A stretch of 64,000 nucleotides of DNA from Paramyrothecium sp. XJ0827 (lineage: Eukaryota; Ascomycota; Sordariomycetes; Hypocreales; Stachybotryaceae). Made by a program: the position numbers and the translations under genes. The stretch spans positions 310,001-374,000 of the forward strand of contig JAJFPB010000012.1 in assembly GCA_020881915.1 (NCBI GenBank), written 5' to 3'. Position 1 is the first letter of the stretch. Every line of letters begins with the position of its first letter. The notes beneath the pieces are model-generated. The model did not search any database and had not been told where the DNA came from. It saw only the letters and a list, made by a program, of their open reading frames with translations. Below are positions 1 to 11,720 of this stretch, in pieces.

Positions 1-241
1 CGAGCAGAGCGGCACAACAAAAAGGAACACTGGCCAATTAACTATCGTGCGTATTCAGCCGCTTGGCACTATGAAATTGAAAGAGAGGTCAAAGCGGAGT
101 TCTGAAAGGGATATATGCGCTGCTCCAAGTTCATCTGCCGGCGAATTTTTGCATAGGCAGCTCCAGCTTTCGGCAATTGTCAGTGCCGAAGGCATCAATT
201 CTCATCCCCCGACGAATCTACTTTGAACGTGGGGAGAGACA
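1..241. other. 5' flank of the hAT transposase
   Basis: No coding region of its own is evident. The stretch presumably holds the leader and left end of the hAT element, but no inverted repeat could be paired because the right end of that element is lost. Confidence 0.3.
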
Positions 242-2764
242 ATGGCGTCGCTTGACGAAGAATTAGACGTGGCCTCGTCCCCGCCGCCCCTTTCAGACCC
301 ATCAATGCGTTCGACTCCAACGCCAACCAACCCTGCCGGATTCCCAGACTATGAGGCATGGACTCCAGAGAAATTTGAACGCTTTCCCGGCCTTACCATC
401 TATCATGACTCCACGCGAGAGCGAACCTGGTGGCGGCAATTCGGCTTCAGGATGAAAGACAATAGGGCGCAGGCCCCTAAGATTGTGTGGGTTTGCGAAA
501 GGTGTTTCTTGCGCAACAGGCTCAAGACCGCCAGTTATATCTTCATCGCTTCTACTGCAGGTGGAATTACTCGGCATCTAAAGAAAGAGCATAACATTTT
601 GGTTCGGGCCGCCCTGGAACGCAACATAAACCCAAGCTAATAACAAATCAGCCGCCTCAACGGAGGTCTGCAGCATCATCAACTCGGAGTGATTTACATC
701 CTGAACGGAACATCATCGAAATGCTTCGTGCCGATCCGATGAATCCTCGAGACCAAGCCCTACTCGGCTCTCTTCATAGCCTGTTCGATCCGAAAATGAA
801 TCAGCTGCTTCTCCTGGACTGGCTTACGTTCCATAACCTCCCTTTCAACCTCGTCAACTCCGAGCGTTTCAGACGGCTCCTTCTGTACAACAACCCGACT
901 CTCCAAGACCGTCAGATACCAACAAGCAAGACCCTCGTTGGCTTGTTGGTAAGCGAGTACAATCACGCCATCGAGCCGCTTTCGAGAATCCTACAATCAG
1001 CAAGGAGTATGGTTCACTCTACTTTCGATGGATGGATTTCGAGGCAAAACTCATCGTTTCTTGGGATCAACGTGCATTTCATTGATCGAGAATGGAAGCA
1101 ATGGAGAATGCTTCTGGCATTGCCTGCACTCCAGCGGCGCCACACAGGAGAAGCCCTGGCAGACGAAGTGGCCGACACAATCTGCGGGTTCGCGCTCCAA
1201 AACAAGTAAGTCTAGTCCCAGTTTTGAAAAGTCACTACCTTTCAAACGCACTGACAACCATAACCCTATTCTGCAGGATAGGGTATTGTACACTTGACAA
1301 TGCTACAAACAACGACAGGGCTATGGATGCCCTGGCATTGGAATTCGCCTTTGACAGACAAGAGCGGCGAATTCGTTGTGCACCCCATTTCCTCAATTTG
1401 ACAGTCCAGGCCATGATGTACGGCAGCAAAACGGACAATTTCAAGGAATTGGTGGCTCACTGGGGTGACAAGGATTTCATGGACGGAGATGACGAACAGT
1501 GTCAGCTGTCCGACGCAGTCAACGAGCTGCAAGATGATGAAGACGTCGGGTGCGGCACCGGCGAAGTCGATGAGGCCCTGGCATTGGGGTCAAGTCCGGA
1601 CGTCAGCCAGCATGAATATCAAGATACTGACGTTGCCACGGCCGAGAAAATGGAACAGCACCGCAAGGCTGGGCCGTTTGGTAAACTACGCAATATTGGA
1701 ATCGCTCTGCGGACGAGCAGTCAGATCTTAGAAGCCTTTTACGAAGCTCAACGGCAGACCGCGCCTTGTGAGCCCATAGTCACTTGGATCCAGAACGTTA
1801 GCACTCGCTGGCAATCCGACGAAGCCATGGCATCATGGGCTTTGCTGAAGCGGGCTGCCTTGAACAGAATGTTTTCGATCGTCGAGGAACGCCGGGTTGG
1901 TCAAGGTGGCAAAGAACAAGACAAACCACCCATACTCAAAGAGCAACTTTCCCTTGACGAGTGGAAAGTTGTTGCTGCCTTCCAGAAAATTCTGCAGCCA
2001 TTCAAAGTCACCTCAAAACAACTGCAGGGCGAAGGCATTGCTGGCAAACGATCGACTTCAGGGGGATTCGATGAATATTTCCCGGTGGTCGAGATGCTCC
2101 TTGACCATCTTGAGTTGGCAGTTCAAGGTGTGATTATTGAAAAGAATGAAGACAAAATCATGCAAGAAGTACATCTCTTTGACGACATGGATAAGGAAAC
2201 CCGCAGGCTTCTCAAGGTTTACATCAAGCTGGGTTGGAAGAAGCTGAATAAGTACTATGGCAAGTTGACTTCAACTGCCTATGCAGCAGCAGTTATATTC
2301 CACCCTTGCAAGAAGTGGCGAGCTCTTGAGCGCCTGTGGGATCAACTTCCCTCGCGGCAGACCTCCGAATGGAAAAAGACATACCAGGCCAGTCTAACGA
2401 CGACTTGGGAGGAGCGATACAAGAACGCTACGCTCGAGACTGCGTCTGATGCTATCTCTCCAGCTGGAAACAGCGGCCTGGATTACATCGAGCGGCGGCT
2501 CGCATTTAGCAGGTCATCTGCTTTCTCCGAGCTCGAGCCTAAGACCCAATCAAGACGAGGTCGGCATACTAAGCAGACAACAACAGTCTTGCAAGTTCAG
2601 GACGAGCTGGAGCAATACCTGTCGGAGCCATCGGTTGACAATACCTCTTACAAATCTGACCGAGTCGCATGGTGGAGGGACGCAGGGTCTATACGATTTC
2701 CGAGGCTGTCGTACATGGCAGTTGATTTCCTGACAATTGCTTCGTCTTCCGCAGAGACGGAGAG
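242..2764 (+). pseudogene. hAT-family transposase, frameshifted and C-terminally truncated
   Basis: A cut-and-paste DNA transposase of the hAT superfamily. Residues about 60-125 hold a BED-like zinc finger (WVCERCF, then HLKKEHN). The body shows hAT signatures: TFDGWIS...FLGINVHF, the Asp in [22 protein letters not shown], and the start of the C-terminal dimerisation block (SSSAETERA). An intron at 1206-1276 (GTAAGT...CTGCAG) joins the frame ending in FALQNK to IGYCTLDN. The zinc-finger frame ends at 640, while the next frame is open through 613-720, so one frameshift lies near 600-640. The dimerisation region stops after ETERA, where the inverted repeat of a second element begins; the apparent stop at 2789 lies inside that element. 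The product is therefore dead in this copy. Family assignment is firm; activity is excluded by truncation. Confidence 0.85.
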
Positions 2765-5700
2765 AGCATACTTGGGCATTGTAGAGTAGAGGGGGCTCTA
2801 CCTACTTCTCTACCCTACCTAGGTAGAGGAGTGGTCTCCTCTACCTTACCTGGGTAGAGTGGGTAAAGTGGTGGGTAGAGTAGTGGGTAGAGTAGTGGGT
2901 AGAGTAGTAGGTAGAGTAGTGGGTAGAGTAGTGGGTAGAGTAGTGGGTAGAGTAGTGTGTAGATTGGTGGATAGACTATAAGGTAGGTAGGGAAGGTAGA
3001 TGCTATATTATATACTCAATTCTCCGTAATAAGCCACCTTGTATTATACATCCTAACTCTCTTCATCGAAATCAATATTTATTTCATCATCTATCTCCAT
3101 AGCCTCTACCATTACCGCTAGCTACTCCTCCGAAGAGATGAGCTTCCTTGCGAACCAGTTACCTATATACTCTAACCTCTGGAGGTTCTCTAGCAATAAC
3201 CTAAGCCTATCCCAGCTCTATGTACGGCGTGTGCCCGAGAATTATTGTTCTGGTTCAGCGGAGGAGGGTGCGATTGAGAGAATATTAATGGCCATATGGT
3301 AGAGACAAGGATAGCGCCGGCGATGCTCTGGAACTAACCACCACTAAAGAGGAGTTATCTTTAGAGCATCAAGATCGATAGTTTTATCTTCAATAAACGC
3401 CATAAATATATCTTCATCCTCTTATAAAGTAGATTAAACTCTTAGATAACGTTTTAGCCGGTCTAATTTATTCTCTATCCTCATCTTCGAGAATGGATGA
3501 GATATATCAATATTAGCAGCAGCAGCAGGGAGTGATTCATGAGGGAGATATATGTATTGCTTCTACTAGATCGAATAAGCAGCATCAATAGTCTTCTAAT
3601 GCCACTTTTCAGAAGATAATGCTTCCGCTTTGAGGGATTGAGAAGTATTACGGCGGCATATACTGGCATTAACTTAATAAGGGCGTAGTATTTATTAAGA
3701 ATAAATCAGCCTATCTCAATAAAATAAACTATGTAGAGGTCCTTCTCTAGGCCTAATTTATATAGTACCTATAAAATATTAGCTTTAAGTATTATCTTAA
3801 TGAAATAAAATAAACCTTCTAATCCTTAAAGAAGGTAAGAATAGTATTTATTAGTATAAGGCTCTAAAATAATAAAGCCTCACTGCTTTTAATCTATAGC
3901 ATATTACTAGCAAATATAGAGAGAAATCTCTCTATATACTTAAGTATATCTTACTTAATACCATTAAGTTAAAAGTTATTGCATTTAGGGTATTTATTAA
4001 TAAAGTCCTTAATCTCTTGCTCCTTATATGTCGTACGCTTAATAAGATAATACCATAAGGACCATCAAGTGTCGTTATTAATCCCTAATGTAATACTAAT
4101 AGCCTCTATCTATTAGTTATAATGGATAGAGCTGTTTTGAAGCCATATAGCTAGGTTATGAAGCTTCTGGAGCGCAGTAGTAGCAGCCCAGCCTTCGAAA
4201 CCTTTATCTTCGCTTTAACTTTACCCCCTCTTCTCTGGGCTTGTTTATAAGCTCTTATTGAGGCCGGATTATCCTTAATAACCGGTACATTAAGATAGGC
4301 AGAGAATAGCTTATAAGTATTAGTATCTTCTATCTCTTTAATAGCTACTAGAGTAGCTTTAAGTACTTCTTTTAAGGTAGTAAAGAAAAAGGCTTAAAGG
4401 GCAAGGTTAAGAATATAATTAAGGTAGTAGATGTAGTATATAACTAGATTATAATTAATCTATTTAATATAAGTAAATACTTATATAAAAGCTAGTATAT
4501 ATAAACCCTAAATATAAGTTTTAGAGATCTAGAGAGCCCTATAAGTAAAGTATTATTTAAAGTAGTATTATCTCTAGTATAATAGCTAAGTTTTGTTATT
4601 ACCCCGAAGGATTTAAGGGTGCGGAGGATAATAGCTGCCTAGATCTCTCTAGAGTGGCTAAAGAGTACCTATAGGAGTGCTAGTATACTGTATTTGAACT
4701 AGTAATCCTAGGAGATCTACCTAATATAGATGTAGAGGTATGCCTTTTGAGCTGGAGATGTCTATATATCTGTTAATATATGGATATTCCTAATAGCTTC
4801 CTAGATATTATTCTAGAGTATTTAATAATATCTCTTGTAGTTAAGAACTAGAGTATAAGTAAATATTCTTCTACTAAACTATATAAGATCTAAGATCTCT
4901 AAATTAGTAGAGAGAAGGAGATTATAGAGTTCTAGCTACTTAATAGTATTAAGAGGAAGTATCCTTCTAGTATAGAGTACTAGTAATACCTAAAGATACT
5001 ATAGCTAATTATAAGTCTCTTAGAGAACTAGTTCTCTTAAAGCCTTATCCTTTTAAAGTAAAAATAAATTTATAATTTACTAGCTAGGCATTAATTTAGG
5101 CTTAGAAGAGATTTGCTACTTTTCTATATCTAGCTATCTCTTCTATAGAAATAGGTAATTAAGATAAAGATAATTATAGGCTTCTAATATATATATTATA
5201 CTCTAACTCTTCTTCTTATTCTAATAGCTAATATAGTAATGTAGGTATTTATTTAAGGACTTCCCACTTTAATTAGATCTCTCCTTTGGCCTAAATTTAG
5301 GCTCTAAACCTCTAGAATATTAAAAGAAGGTCTAAATTAAAAGTTTCTTAGTAGGAATTGAGGTAATACTTGGAGAAGCACTAGAAGTAATACTAGGCGC
5401 TAGTAAAGAGAGATTCGGCTTGGAGGGCATTAAAGGGATAGTAAGGGATAAGGAATCCTATAAGAAGGATATAGTTAGAGATCTATATAATAAAGATTAA
5501 ATATAAAATAATATATTAGTGTAGATACTAGTAGTAACTAATAAAGAAGGAGATAAGAACTAAGTTAATTCCTTATAAAGGGTTCTTACTATATATATAT
5601 ACTATTGTATTTAGTAGTAGATTATAAAGAAAGTTATAGGAAAGCTCTTAATTTCTATCTTAGGACTGAATAGGGTTAGTCTTTTAATAGGTCCTCTAGG

Positions 5701-6166
5701 GCCTATATATTATAGAACTTGCTTTTTAGGAGATATAATTAGTACTAACCTCTGACTAGAAGTTCGGATATCTAGGCAGCTGGTCTAATTAATTATATAA
5801 CCCTCGTAATATATATAAATAAGTAAATTATTTAATATAGGGCCAAGTATACTATAGGTAGGCAGTAGCCGAGCTAGTGCAGGTAGTAGTAGGTAGTATA
5901 TTTAGTAGTATCTAAACTTATATAAGAGATCACTATAATATATATTAAGAAGTATTAATAAAATTAGATAACTCCTTAAGTACTTTAGTATCTATAATCT
6001 TATAATCTTATTAAATTATAAGATCTAATTAATTAATTAGGAGTAAGTAGAGTAGGTAGCTCTACCTACTTCTACTCTACTCTACCTGGATAGAGTAGAG
6101 AAGATACCTCCTCTACCCTACCGGGTAGAGTGGGTAGAGCTCCCTCTACAATGCCCAAGTATGCCT
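2765..6166 (-). mobile_element. RIP-mutated hAT-like DNA transposon with terminal inverted repeats
   Basis: The ends are inverted copies: GCATACTTGGGCATTGTAGAG at 2765-2785 matches its reverse complement at 6146-6166, and the similarity continues imperfectly as (G/C)TCTACC-rich sequence for about 80 bp. The interior is very AT-rich and poor in CpA/TpG, as RIP leaves it. On the minus strand near 4020-4110 a decayed frame reads NDT*WSLWYYLIKR followed by QEIKDFINKYPK, which resembles the DTRWNSWY block of fungal hAT transposases with CGA (Arg) turned into TGA. No matching 8-bp target duplication was found. The left flank is a hAT gene cut within its last domain, and the right flank does not continue that gene. 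Confidence 0.7.
2866..2970. repeat. 12-bp minisatellite (GTAGTGGGTAGA)n
   Basis: About eight to nine tandem units of a 12-bp GTAGTGGGTAGA motif with small variants, just inside the left inverted repeat of the hAT-like element. The same GGTAGAG word recurs at the right end near 6040-6150, so it looks like a subterminal repeat of the transposon. Confidence 0.8.
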
Positions 6167-6181
6167 TACACGACGAGACAT

Positions 6182-6688
6182 TCATCGACAGCTCTCTGTC
6201 CACTGTAGTATTCGTTCTTCTTTTGTCGTCTCATCCGTGAACCAAGCATGAGGTGTCAGTATCCCATCCCCGCCCACCTCCCAGATCCTCTCACGCACAT
6301 AATACGTCCAAATCTGGAACATCTCCGCCAAAGTCACAGACCGCGCGATTCCCCAGGGCCTCGGTACATCAAACGCTATCGGGTGCGAGGCACCTTCGGG
6401 GGTAATCAGCATAGACGCATCGCCGTCGATGCGTCCGCACGTGGGGTCGGTATAAAGGCCAGCCTGCCGCGACACGGTGAATTTTCCAACTCCCCAGTCC
6501 TTGTCGAAAGAAGGATCCAGAAGCGGTGGTGAGGAGTTTGAGGGGATAGGAGGGGCTATTGCTGCGAGGATGAGGGCGGGATATTCGTCCGTCTCTGCTC
6601 CTGCGCTGACAATAAATTGGCGACGGGGAGCATCCTCGAGCTCAGAGTCCATAATGTGAGCAAACGACCGTTCGGTGAATGTTTTCAA
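6182..6688 (-). CDS. Hypothetical protein, possibly a fragment
   Basis: A single open frame of 168 codons, or about 155 from the internal Met at MDSELEDAPRRQ, which starts near 6651. I do not recognise a family. The sequence has normal amino-acid composition and no RIP-type stops: Pro-rich N-terminus, then DWGVGKFTVSRQAGLYTDPT and a C-terminal FQIWTYYVRERIWEVGG block. No signal peptide or membrane segment is visible. It begins only about 15 bp beyond the right inverted repeat of the hAT-like element, so the upstream part of that insertion site may have been lost and this may be the 3' part of a larger gene. Coding status is plausible, function unknown. Confidence 0.45.
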   Translation of the reverse strand: MKTFTERSFAHIMDSELEDAPRRQFIVSAGAETDEYPALILAAIAPPIPSNSSPPLLDPSFDKDWGVGKFTVSRQAGLYTDPTCGRIDGDASMLITPEGASHPIAFDVPRPWGIARSVTLAEMFQIWTYYVRERIWEVGGDGILTPHAWFTDETTKEERILQWTESCR

Positions 6689-6779
6689 ACCAGGCCCGAT
6701 AAGTGTGAACGGTGGACGCCTTGCTGCTGCGAGGAATGCCTTGGCGAATGGACTGATCGGGTACTTCTCGACAAGGTTG

Positions 6780-7030
6780 GAAATCGATCGTATAAATCGA
6801 TTCCCAGCCCTGATCGATCGATTTTTATCAATTGGTGCCTTCAGTCGATCGATATCGGTCTAGCGCAAACTAGAAATCAATTATATTGATCGATTTTAAG
6901 CCTTGATTAATTAATTTATATTGATTATTACTTTTAATGGATTAATATTAATTAATTACTAAATCGAATTGATTGATATTGATTGATATTGATTGATAAT
7001 TAAATTGATTAATACTGGTCTTCATTCTTT
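6780..7030. repeat. AT-rich ATCGAT/GATTGATATT low-complexity tract
   Basis: The tract is built from variants of ATCGATCGAT, GATTAATTAA and a tandem TTGATATTGA unit (clearest at about 6965-7005). It separates the unknown minus-strand gene from the first piggyBac-like element. No gene is visible. Confidence 0.6.
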
Positions 7031-7044
7031 ATTATCCCTATCTA

Positions 7045-9288
7045 TCCCCTTGGCTGCGGAGAGTAACTAGCGCCGTACCGAAATCCAAACCACCACTACG
7101 AATGTGTCGGTACGTCATGTAACAAAGGAACCCCTCACCACCAAAAGCCCTATGCAGACGGTTTTTTCTGTACAATAATGGAAGACAACGGACCCCAGAC
7201 CCGGCGGCAGACCCGGCGGCGGGCCCCGGCGCCCCAGCCTGTGGCCCTGGCTGCTAGCAGCGCTGCCAACGACGAAGGCATTGACTTTGACATCACCCTC
7301 AATAACAGCCGGCCGGAGCAAGATGCGGATAGCACCGTAAGACCAAATCTGAAGCCCACGGACAAGGTGGGCGCCAAATTTGAGCCGTTTGACGTTCCAT
7401 ATCGCCCTTTTGAAGTCCTTGAGCTCCCTGAGACGCCATTGAAGCTATTCCAGCGTTTTTTTGCCTATCTGGCTCGTCCAGAACTGGGTCAGTTACACAA
7501 AATAACCCGGATGCCCCGGACCCGGAGTCCTTGAAGCCACAGAGCTGGCAGCGGTCCTGGAAGCCAACATCTGTTGCAGAAATCTATATATGGATAGCTA
7601 TTGTTATCCACATGGATTTGCAGCCAGACAAAGAGGAAAATGACCATTGGAGGGCCCCCCAAGGCGGCGGGAACCACGGGCTATCCCGGATAGCTAGGTT
7701 CATGTCATTTGACCGGTTTTCCCTCCTCAAACAACGGCTCCGGCTCCTTGACCCAGATACAATAGAAATCGGCGTTCTGGCGCCGTACAACAAGGTCAAT
7801 GAGTGGGCCAAAGTCCTGGTGGATGCCTCCATCAAAAGCGTCAATATTGGCAGCTCCGTCAGCAATGACGAGGCAATCCAGCTGTTTGAGGGACAGTCAA
7901 GCCAGAAGGTGACGATTCCAACCAAGCCCACGCCCACAGGGATCAAGATCTGGGTCCTAGCTGCAAAGGGATATATTTTACAGTGGATTTGGCACAAGCC
8001 CGGCTCAAAATACGGCCCCCTCGGCATTGAGGAGGCCCGGGACCGGAAGACAAGCCGGCCAAAGAAAATAACGTCTTCCGGGTTGGCTGCCGGCTTATCT
8101 AACGCCTCGGTAGACGAGCCACCGCTGTTGGACCCGACCCAGGCTGTTGTTGTTCACCTAGTAAAAAAGCTGCCCAAAGGGACCTACCATATCTATCTAG
8201 ATAACCTCTTCTCGTCCCAAGATCTCTTCAAGGCCCTCAGAGAAATAGGCAGCGGCGCCACAGGGACTGCCCGCATTAACTGTGGTATATATAAATTTAT
8301 GGTCAAATACAAGGAAGACGATAGAAAAGGCAGGGGGCTGTGGCCCTGGGGGAAGCTTGAGGCGTGGCCCACCGAGGACAATATGGTAAGAAGCCCTAGA
8401 GGAAGCGTCAGGCCGGGGCCCCTTGGAGACGGTCTTCTAACCGATCCGTAGGTGAATCAAATCGCATGGAAAGACAACGCCCTAGTGTTGCTGCTGTCGA
8501 GCCACTATAAGGGCACCGAGATGACTGCCTGCAAGAGAAAACGGCCAACAGGAACAGGGGCATACTCACGTTCCATCAAGCGTTTTTTTTTGGTGACGAG
8601 ACCGTCAAGAAGGTCCTGATCCCGTCTGCGGCTTTTGACTATAACCACAATATGAATGCAGTCGATAGAGCCGATCATTTATGGGGTAACATAAAGACAG
8701 ACCACCGGCGGCGCCGGGGCCCGGCCCGGGCCCTTGCCTGGGACTTCCTCCGGAAGACGGCTCTTACGAATAGCTTCATTTTGCAGCGGGACGGGCAGCC
8801 AGCCTGGAAGCGGCTCCGGACCGTTGAGGAATCGGCAGAAGCTGTTTCTGATGCTATTTGTCAACAGACTTACAGCCAGACACCCCCCTCAAGGAAGAAC
8901 TTCCGGTCTGGAGACGAATTTACGCCTATTCAACTACACAAACCCGGTCCAAGGACCTCAAACGCGCCTTGCCGGGCCTGTCAGGGCATTCAAATTGGCC
9001 CTTACTCACGAAGCAACACCCACAGCAAAAAATGCCGGCCCCTAGAACCCACAGCTGCGAATAGCTTCAATTTGCCGGCGGCGGCGCCGGCCCTGAGGCC
9101 GCCTCCTGCGCCTCGCAGACGATGGGGTTGTCTAACTTGTAATGTACCACTTTGTAACAGGGAGGAATGCTGGTACTTCTACCACCAGCCAATTTGGCCG
9201 GTAGCCTAGGTTACAGAATCTTATTCGATTTTAATTCGTCAACTAGTGATCTCGGTACGCCACTAGTTACTCTCCGCAGCCAAGGGGA
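7045..9288 (+). mobile_element. PiggyBac-like element 1 with about 37-bp terminal inverted repeats
   Basis: The left end at 7045-7081 (TCCCCTTGGCTGCGGAGAGT...) and the right end at 9252-9288 are near-perfect inverted copies, differing mainly at GCG versus GGC before TACCGA. They enclose one piggyBac-type transposase reading frame. The canonical TTAA target duplication is not seen: CTAT precedes CCCC on the left and ATAA follows GGGG on the right. Confidence 0.8.
7178..9209 (+). pseudogene. PiggyBac-type (DDE_Tnp_1_7) transposase, frameshifted
   Basis: The N-terminus reads MEDNGPQTRRQTRRRAPAPQ, then the family block KFEPFDVPYRPFEVLELPETP. Catalytic Asp regions are visible as VSNDEAIQLFEGQS (usual VDE context), HIYLDNLFSSQDLF and NMNAVDRADHLWG. 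The C-terminus has a Cys-rich zinc-binding tail (CRACQG...CLTCNVPLCNREECWYFYH). An intron at 8386-8451 joins EDNM to VNQIAWKD. The frame breaks between about 7460 and 7515 (two shifts, judged against the neighbouring copy) and again in a run of nine T near 8583. The copy is therefore inactive unless the breaks are sequence errors in homopolymers. Confidence 0.8.
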
Positions 9289-9309
9289 TAATCCCTCACT
9301 GGCTTGACA

Positions 9310-11541
9310 ATCTCCTAGACAGTCGAGAGGCTGCACTAAGCACATTCGGCCGTACCGTCCCACAATTTCCCTAGCTCTAGGAAGGTACGAAGAGTGACCA
9401 AAATCGGGCCCAGCCAAATTTCTATGACGATGCTTCCGTCCATGCTGCTGCTCTTAATTTTGCTGTAGAATTGAATAGATAATTGATCCATTGACGATAA
9501 CAAGATGCCCTCGATACCTAGAGTAGCTGTTGACGCCGGCGACGGTGTTTTCAACGGCACGGATACGCAAATCGAAGCCCTGTTCGAAAATGAAGGCCGT
9601 TAACGCGGCCGACCTGACGAAAGCACCCCAGCCAAGAAAATAAGGCCTGTGACTCACGTCGGACAGAAATTCGAGCCGCTTATCGTACAACATCGTCCCT
9701 TTCGAGTCCATGACCTTCCTGAGTCGCCCTTGAAGCTATTCCAGACGTTTCTGCCCGAATCCCTCGTAGACAACTGGGTCGCGTATACGAACGATAGCCC
9801 TGGCCCTGGCCCGCTTCCAAGACCACGGGGAAGTCGGGAAGAGCGTTGGAAGCCGACTAGAGCATCTGAACTGTGGATTTGGCTCGCCATCTTATTGTAT
9901 ATGCAAATGAATCGTAGACAACGGTTCGAGGACTATTGGAAGGCATCCGGACCGTCCAACGAACGGCCGGATCATTCCATTGTCAAATATATGACCTATC
10001 CGCGATTTTTTCTGCTCAAGAGACGTTTCCATCTTCATGACCCCGACAGTATCGCCGCCGGGGTGCCCCATCTGTTCAGCAAAGTCGCTGAATGGTCAGA
10101 TATCCAACAAGCCACGGCTACGCGTTTCTGGGAGCCGGGGACGAACGTCGCTGTGGACGAGGGTATCGTCCCTTTTCAAGGAAGGTCTCGGATCACAGTG
10201 GACATGCGAGACAAGCCGGACGGTGAGGGTATCAAGGTTTGGCAGCTTTCTCAGTGTGGATATCTACTGCGATGGATTTGGCATATTCCGGGCGAAAAGT
10301 TCGGCCCTGTCGGCGTGGAATTTCGACGCAGTGGAGGCTCACATCCGAACCCGACAGAAACCAAGCACCTTTGTGCGACTCAAGCCGTCGTCTCAGCCCT
10401 AATAGAATCCCTACATCTAGATACAGGCAACGTCTATGTAGACAACTTGTTCTCGGGCGCCGACCTCTTTACTGTCTTGCGTTATCAGGGCATCGGGGCA
10501 ACTGGAACCGTCCGACCCAACGCCGGCATTTATCAGGAAATCGTCTAACTCAAGGCTCTTGATAAAAAAGGGAAATGCGACTGGACCTGGGGACAACACA
10601 AGGAGTGGCCGACGCCTAATAATAAGGTATGTATAGACATTTCTACTAGTAAATGCCTCAGTGACGCGTCCGAAGGTCAATCAAATTGCCGGGAAAGATT
10701 CTGCCCTTGTGTTATTCCTTTCGAATGTTTATACGGGCAACGAAATCAGCGTTCGAAGACGCCGGCGGCCGACATCATCGTCAGCTTGGATAGGCCCGAT
10801 CAAGGACCATTTTGGTGAGAACGCTATAATGGACTGCGAACTGCTGTCTGCCGCCGCTGATTATAATGATTTGATGAATGCCGTCGATATCAGCGATCAA
10901 TATCGTGCCCAGACAACGACAGACCACAGGGAACGTCGTGGCGCTGCCAAAGCCCTTGCTTGGTCATTCCATTTGTCCGTGGCGATTGCAAGCAGCTTTC
11001 TATTGCAGAAAATTGAAAATCCGACTTGGAAGAAGGTCCGTACGCAACTTGGATGGGTTGAGGTCCTTGTCAATGCAATTTTCGATCATTATTATAAGAC
11101 AGGGACTTCCCGCCAAAAGTATCGAGCCGGGGACGAAAAGACACCCTTCCGTGACCATATTCGCGTCTACAAAGGGAACTCAGCCTGTCGTGCTTGTAAT
11201 GGCAACTAAATGGGCTTCCAGTCACGGAGTCAAGCTATACAACGAAGAAAATCCAAGGAACAACAATGAAATGCATTGGTCGGCGTCTCTGACGATGCCC
11301 TCAACATCCGGGCCACAGGGCGGCCTCGAGGGCGCTCACGGAAGCGCCGGAGGACCCAGACAAGGTGGCGTTGTCAGACGTGTGATGTAGCCCTTTGTAA
11401 CTCTGACGAATGCTGGTACTTCTGGCATAGGGAAGATCTCCCATAAATCTAGGTCACTGATTTTTATGGTTTTTTTCGTGTATTTTAATTGGTCATTTCA
11501 ATCCACGATACCTAGTGCAGCCTCTCGACTGTCTAGGAGAT
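9310..11541 (+). mobile_element. PiggyBac-like element 2 with 29-bp terminal inverted repeats
   Basis: The left end at 9310-9338 (ATCTCCTAGACAGTCGAGAG...) and the right end at 11513-11541 are perfect inverted copies over about 29 bp. The repeat sequence is unrelated to that of element 1, which ends only 21 bp upstream. No TTAA or other clear target duplication flanks it. Confidence 0.8.
9504..11445 (+). pseudogene. PiggyBac-type transposase, interrupted by in-frame stops
   Basis: The frame starts at MPSIPRVAVDAGDG (9504), is cut by TAA at 9600, and continues through VGQKFEPLIVQHRPFRVHDL. Catalytic Asp contexts are present: NVAVDEGIVPFQGRS, NVYVDNLFSGADLF and LMNAVDISDQYR. A second TAA at 10546 interrupts YQEIV/LKALDKKG. 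An intron at 10627-10680 (GTATGT...CGAAG) joins NNK to VNQIAGKD. A TAA at 11207 and a TGA near 11266 precede the Cys-rich tail CQTCDVALCNSDECWYFWH (about 11370-11425). Apart from these stops the frame is well kept, so decay looks recent and mostly by point mutation. It is clearly diverged from element 1 in both protein and inverted repeats. Confidence 0.8.
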
Positions 11542-11648
11542 AGCGGCTTTCGCAGGTGGCAAGGTAGCAGGTACGGCAGCAGCAGTTCTCAACTGCCAGT
11601 CTTTAAGGGATACAGAATTTTCGGGAAAAAATTCAGTTGGGCAAGGAG

Positions 11649-11720
11649 CCTCTGTCCCGTACCTACTACTTACCTCTGTCCCGTACCTACTACTTACCTC
11701 TGTCCCGTACCTACTACTTA
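11649..11720. repeat. Three perfect tandem copies of a 24-bp unit
   Basis: CCTCTGTCCCGTACCTACTACTTA is repeated exactly three times head to tail, followed by a partial CCTACTAC. It lies in non-coding DNA just after piggyBac-like element 2. No function can be assigned. Confidence 0.9.

Noticed and set aside
6780..7030. A telomere-like or CRISPR-like repeat
   Set aside because: The units are irregular ATCGAT/TTGAT words without a fixed spacer or a TTAGGG-type core.
7041..9292. TTAA target duplication for piggyBac-like element 1
   Set aside because: The flanks read CTAT and ATAA; TTAA is not present on either side.
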